This document shows, piece by piece, positions 6,330 through 8,296 of a stretch of 8,296 nt of DNA. The notes under the pieces are model-generated. The model ran no database searches and was not told where the DNA came from. It was given only the letters and a program-made list of their open reading frames with translations. The position numbers and the translations under genes were made by a program. Each line of letters begins with the position of its first letter. Within the stretch, counting starts at the first letter, position 1. This DNA comes from Flavobacteriaceae bacterium UBA3478. Its GTDB lineage: Bacteria; Bacteroidota; Bacteroidia; Flavobacteriales; Flavobacteriaceae. The stretch spans positions 5,783 through 14,078 of the forward strand of contig DFQX01000065.1 of the NCBI GenBank assembly GCA_002381155.1, given 5' to 3'.

Positions 6330-8296
6330 ATGGCATCACATAAACAATATTGGAAAAGTGAAGCGGAGCTTACAAACGACCCTGTGGTTGAACAATTAGC
6401 TCAAAACGAATTCACCGAAACGTTACCTGTAAATGATTTCTTTGAACAAGAATCGTCATTGAAGGATTCTCAATCTTCACGTAGAGATTTTCTTAAGTTT
6501 TTAGGTTTTAGTACTGCAGCTGCAACACTTGCCGCTTGCGAAGGGCCTGTTAAGAAATCAATTCCTTACGTTATTCAACCAGACGAAATCGTACCTGGTG
6601 TTGCAAATTATTATGCAACAACGATAGCAGATGGTTATGACTTTGCAAGTGTCTTAGTAAAGACTCGTGAAGGTCGTCCTATTAAGATTGAGAATAATGA
6701 TCGTGCTACTCTTTTCGGAGGAGCTAATGCTCGTGTTCAAGCATCTGTCTTAAACCTTTACGACAAGAATAGATTACAGGGTCCTGAGGCTTCTGGATCT
6801 GCGATTTCTTGGAGTGATTTAGACGCAGCTGTTATTGCAAGATTAGAAAGCGCGAAGAGCACAGGAAAAAAAGTGGTAGTTCTTTCAGGTACTAAGGCCA
6901 GCCCTTCGTACTCAAATGCCATTGAAGCTTTAAAAGTTAAGTATCCGAATGTTGAGTATCATACCTATGATGCTATTTCATCGGCTTCTGCTCTAGATGC
7001 TTTTGAACAAGCCTATGGCGAAAGAGCCTTGGCTGACTATAACCTTTCTTCTGCGGATATCATCGTATCGTTTGATGCTGATTTCTTGGGTGATTGGCAA
7101 GGTGGTGGCTATTCTAAAGGATATGCAAAGAATCGTGTACCTCATCACGGACACATGTCGCATCATGTACAATTAGAGTCTAACATGACTTTAAGTGGGG
7201 CTAATGCTGATAAACGTATACCTCTAACAACGGTAGAGCAAAAGAGAGCGCTTGCCGCATTATATAATGCGCTTAAAGGAGTTTCTGCATCAGAATCAAG
7301 TACCGTAATCGCTGGTCATGTTAACGCGATGGCTCAAAAACTTAAAGCTGCTGGTTCTAAAGCGGTTGTTCTTTGCGGTATTGATGATAAGGATGCACAA
7401 CTGATCACGCTAGCGATTAATGAATTGCTGAAAAGTGATGCTTTTGATGTTGCTCAGCCTAAATATGTTCGTTCAGCTTCGGTTTCTGTTCTTGAAGATA
7501 TAATTGCTGCCGCTAATAAAAATGAAGTTGCAGCCATCTTAATCGATGGTGTTAACCCACTATACAGTGCTCCTAATGCAGAAGCTTTTTCTTCTGCCTT
7601 AGGGCAAATCGGTTTTTCTGTAACCTCTTCTTTTTCATTAACTGAAACTGCAGCTGCTTCTACTTTTGTTGCATCTGCTTCTCATTTCCTTGAATCATGG
7701 GGTGATGTTGAGATTAAGAAAGGTCATTATGGAATTACTCAGCCGGTGATTCGAAATCTTTTTGATACTCGTCAATTTGAACAATCATTGCTAGTTTGGG
7801 CAGGAGTTTCTGAAACCTATCACGATTTTATTCAAAAGAACTGGAGAAGTGCTGTTTTAAACGGTAGTTCATGGAGTCAAGCGGTTCAAGATGGAGTTTT
7901 CTATAGCTCTTCTAAAGGCTCTCGTAACTTCGGAATCAGCGAAGGTGATTTACAATTGTCTTCGAATAAACTTTCTTCTTCATCTTCAAATGGTGTTGAA
8001 TTAGTGCTTTATGCAAAAACCGGAATGGGTGACGGTCAAATGGCTAACAACCCTTGGTTACAAGAATTCCCAGATCCTATTTCAAGAGCATCATGGGATA
8101 ACTACTTGACCATCTCTAAGGCTGATGCATTAGCCTACGGTTTTGAAAATGTTAATGTTGCCAACGGTGGTCTTGATGGTAGCTATGCTACGCTAAAGGT
8201 TGGTGATGTAACTTTAAATAGGGTGCCTGTTTTTATTCAGCCAGGTCAGGCTAAGGGTACGGTTGGTTTAGCACTAGGTTACGGTCGTAAATCAGG
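6330..8296 (+). CDS. actB: ACIII subunit ActB, Tat-exported molybdopterin oxidoreductase-like, 3'-truncated
   Basis: Reading from ATG 6330, the frame stays open for 655 codons to the right edge. The start MASHKQYWKSEAEL and a twin-arginine motif SSRRDFLKFLGF (49-60) well inside the protein match the Bacteroidetes family annotated as TAT-variant-translocated molybdopterin oxidoreductase, the ActB subunit of ACIII. A hydrophobic stretch (about 57-69) ends in LAAC with Cys70, a lipobox-like site, so the mature protein may be a lipoprotein on the periplasmic face. The visible part is the molybdopterin-oxidoreductase-like domain. Only two cysteines occur (70 and 349), so no Fe-S ligand set is present here, in line with reports that this domain of ActB holds no cofactor. 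The Fe-S domain passing electrons to ActA should lie beyond the window. A low-complexity Ser stretch occurs at 549-553. It is co-directional with actA, 18 nt apart, and surely the same operon. Confidence 0.92.
   Translation, partial: MASHKQYWKSEAELTNDPVVEQLAQNEFTETLPVNDFFEQESSLKDSQSSRRDFLKFLGFSTAAATLAACEGPVKKSIPYVIQPDEIVPGVANYYATTIADGYDFASVLVKTREGRPIKIENNDRATLFGGANARVQASVLNLYDKNRLQGPEASGSAISWSDLDAAVIARLESAKSTGKKVVVLSGTKASPSYSNAIEALKVKYPNVEYHTYDAISSASALDAFEQAYGERALADYNLSSADIIVSFDADFLGDWQGGGYSKGYAKNRVPHHGHMSHHVQLESNMTLSGANADKRIPLTTVEQKRALAALYNALKGVSASESSTVIAGHVNAMAQKLKAAGSKAVVLCGIDDKDAQLITLAINELLKSDAFDVAQPKYVRSASVSVLEDIIAAANKNEVAAILIDGVNPLYSAPNAEAFSSALGQIGFSVTSSFSLTETAAASTFVASASHFLESWGDVEIKKGHYGITQPVIRNLFDTRQFEQSLLVWAGVSETYHDFIQKNWRSAVLNGSSWSQAVQDGVFYSSSKGSRNFGISEGDLQLSSNKLSSSSSNGVELVLYAKTGMGDGQMANNPWLQEFPDPISRASWDNYLTISKADALAYGFENVNVANGGLDGSYATLKVGDVTLNRVPVFIQPGQAKGTVGLALGYGRKS

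Noticed and set aside
7974..7991. Serine-codon run in actB as a frameshift or slippage site
   Set aside because: The frame continues cleanly through it with family-like sequence after (NPWLQEFPDPISRASWDNY), so it is just a Ser-rich loop.

Overview
The window looks like ordinary chromosomal DNA from a member of the Bacteroidetes, most likely the order Flavobacteriales. Three things point there. The NusA protein closely resembles remembered flavobacterial NusA sequences. IF2 has a long Lys/Glu-rich linker between two IF2N domains. A six-heme cytochrome is followed by a Tat-exported molybdopterin-oxidoreductase-like protein, which is the start of an alternative complex III (ACIII, act) operon. 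Start codons have no clear Shine-Dalgarno sequences, and one good Bacteroidetes-type -7 promoter element (TAnnTTTG) is present. Identifications rest on motif and sequence recognition by eye; no database search was run.

Left part (1-4397, + strand): the conserved translation/transcription cluster rimP-nusA-infB. rimP (16S processing and 30S maturation) is cut at its 5' end by the window edge. nusA (transcription elongation, termination and antitermination factor) follows after 9 nt. infB (initiation factor IF2) follows after 48 nt.

Middle (4394-4997): a small - strand gene for an exported SPOR-domain protein converges on infB, and the two stop codons overlap. The best rho-independent terminator for the rimP-nusA-infB transcript lies inside the coding sequence of this opposing gene. 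A 196-nt divergent intergenic region follows. It has a -7 element facing right, a 7-bp tandem repeat, a 5'-UTR hairpin and a 13-bp palindrome that abuts the next start codon.

Right part (4998-8296, + strand): actA, a two-TM membrane protein carrying one N-terminal and five C-terminal c-type heme motifs, and 18 nt later the 5' two thirds or so of actB, which runs off the window. Together they begin the ACIII quinol:electron-acceptor oxidoreductase. This complex replaces cytochrome bc1: electrons from menaquinol pass through the Fe-S part of ActB and the hemes of ActA towards a terminal oxidase. The remaining act genes (actC onward) would be expected beyond the right edge.

I found no mobile elements, CRISPR arrays, tRNA/rRNA genes or signs of horizontal transfer, and no convincing undescribed system. 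The items most worth a second look are the six-heme ActA layout, the Tat-plus-lipobox signal of ActB, the compact infB/SPOR convergent 3' ends and the structured leader of actA.
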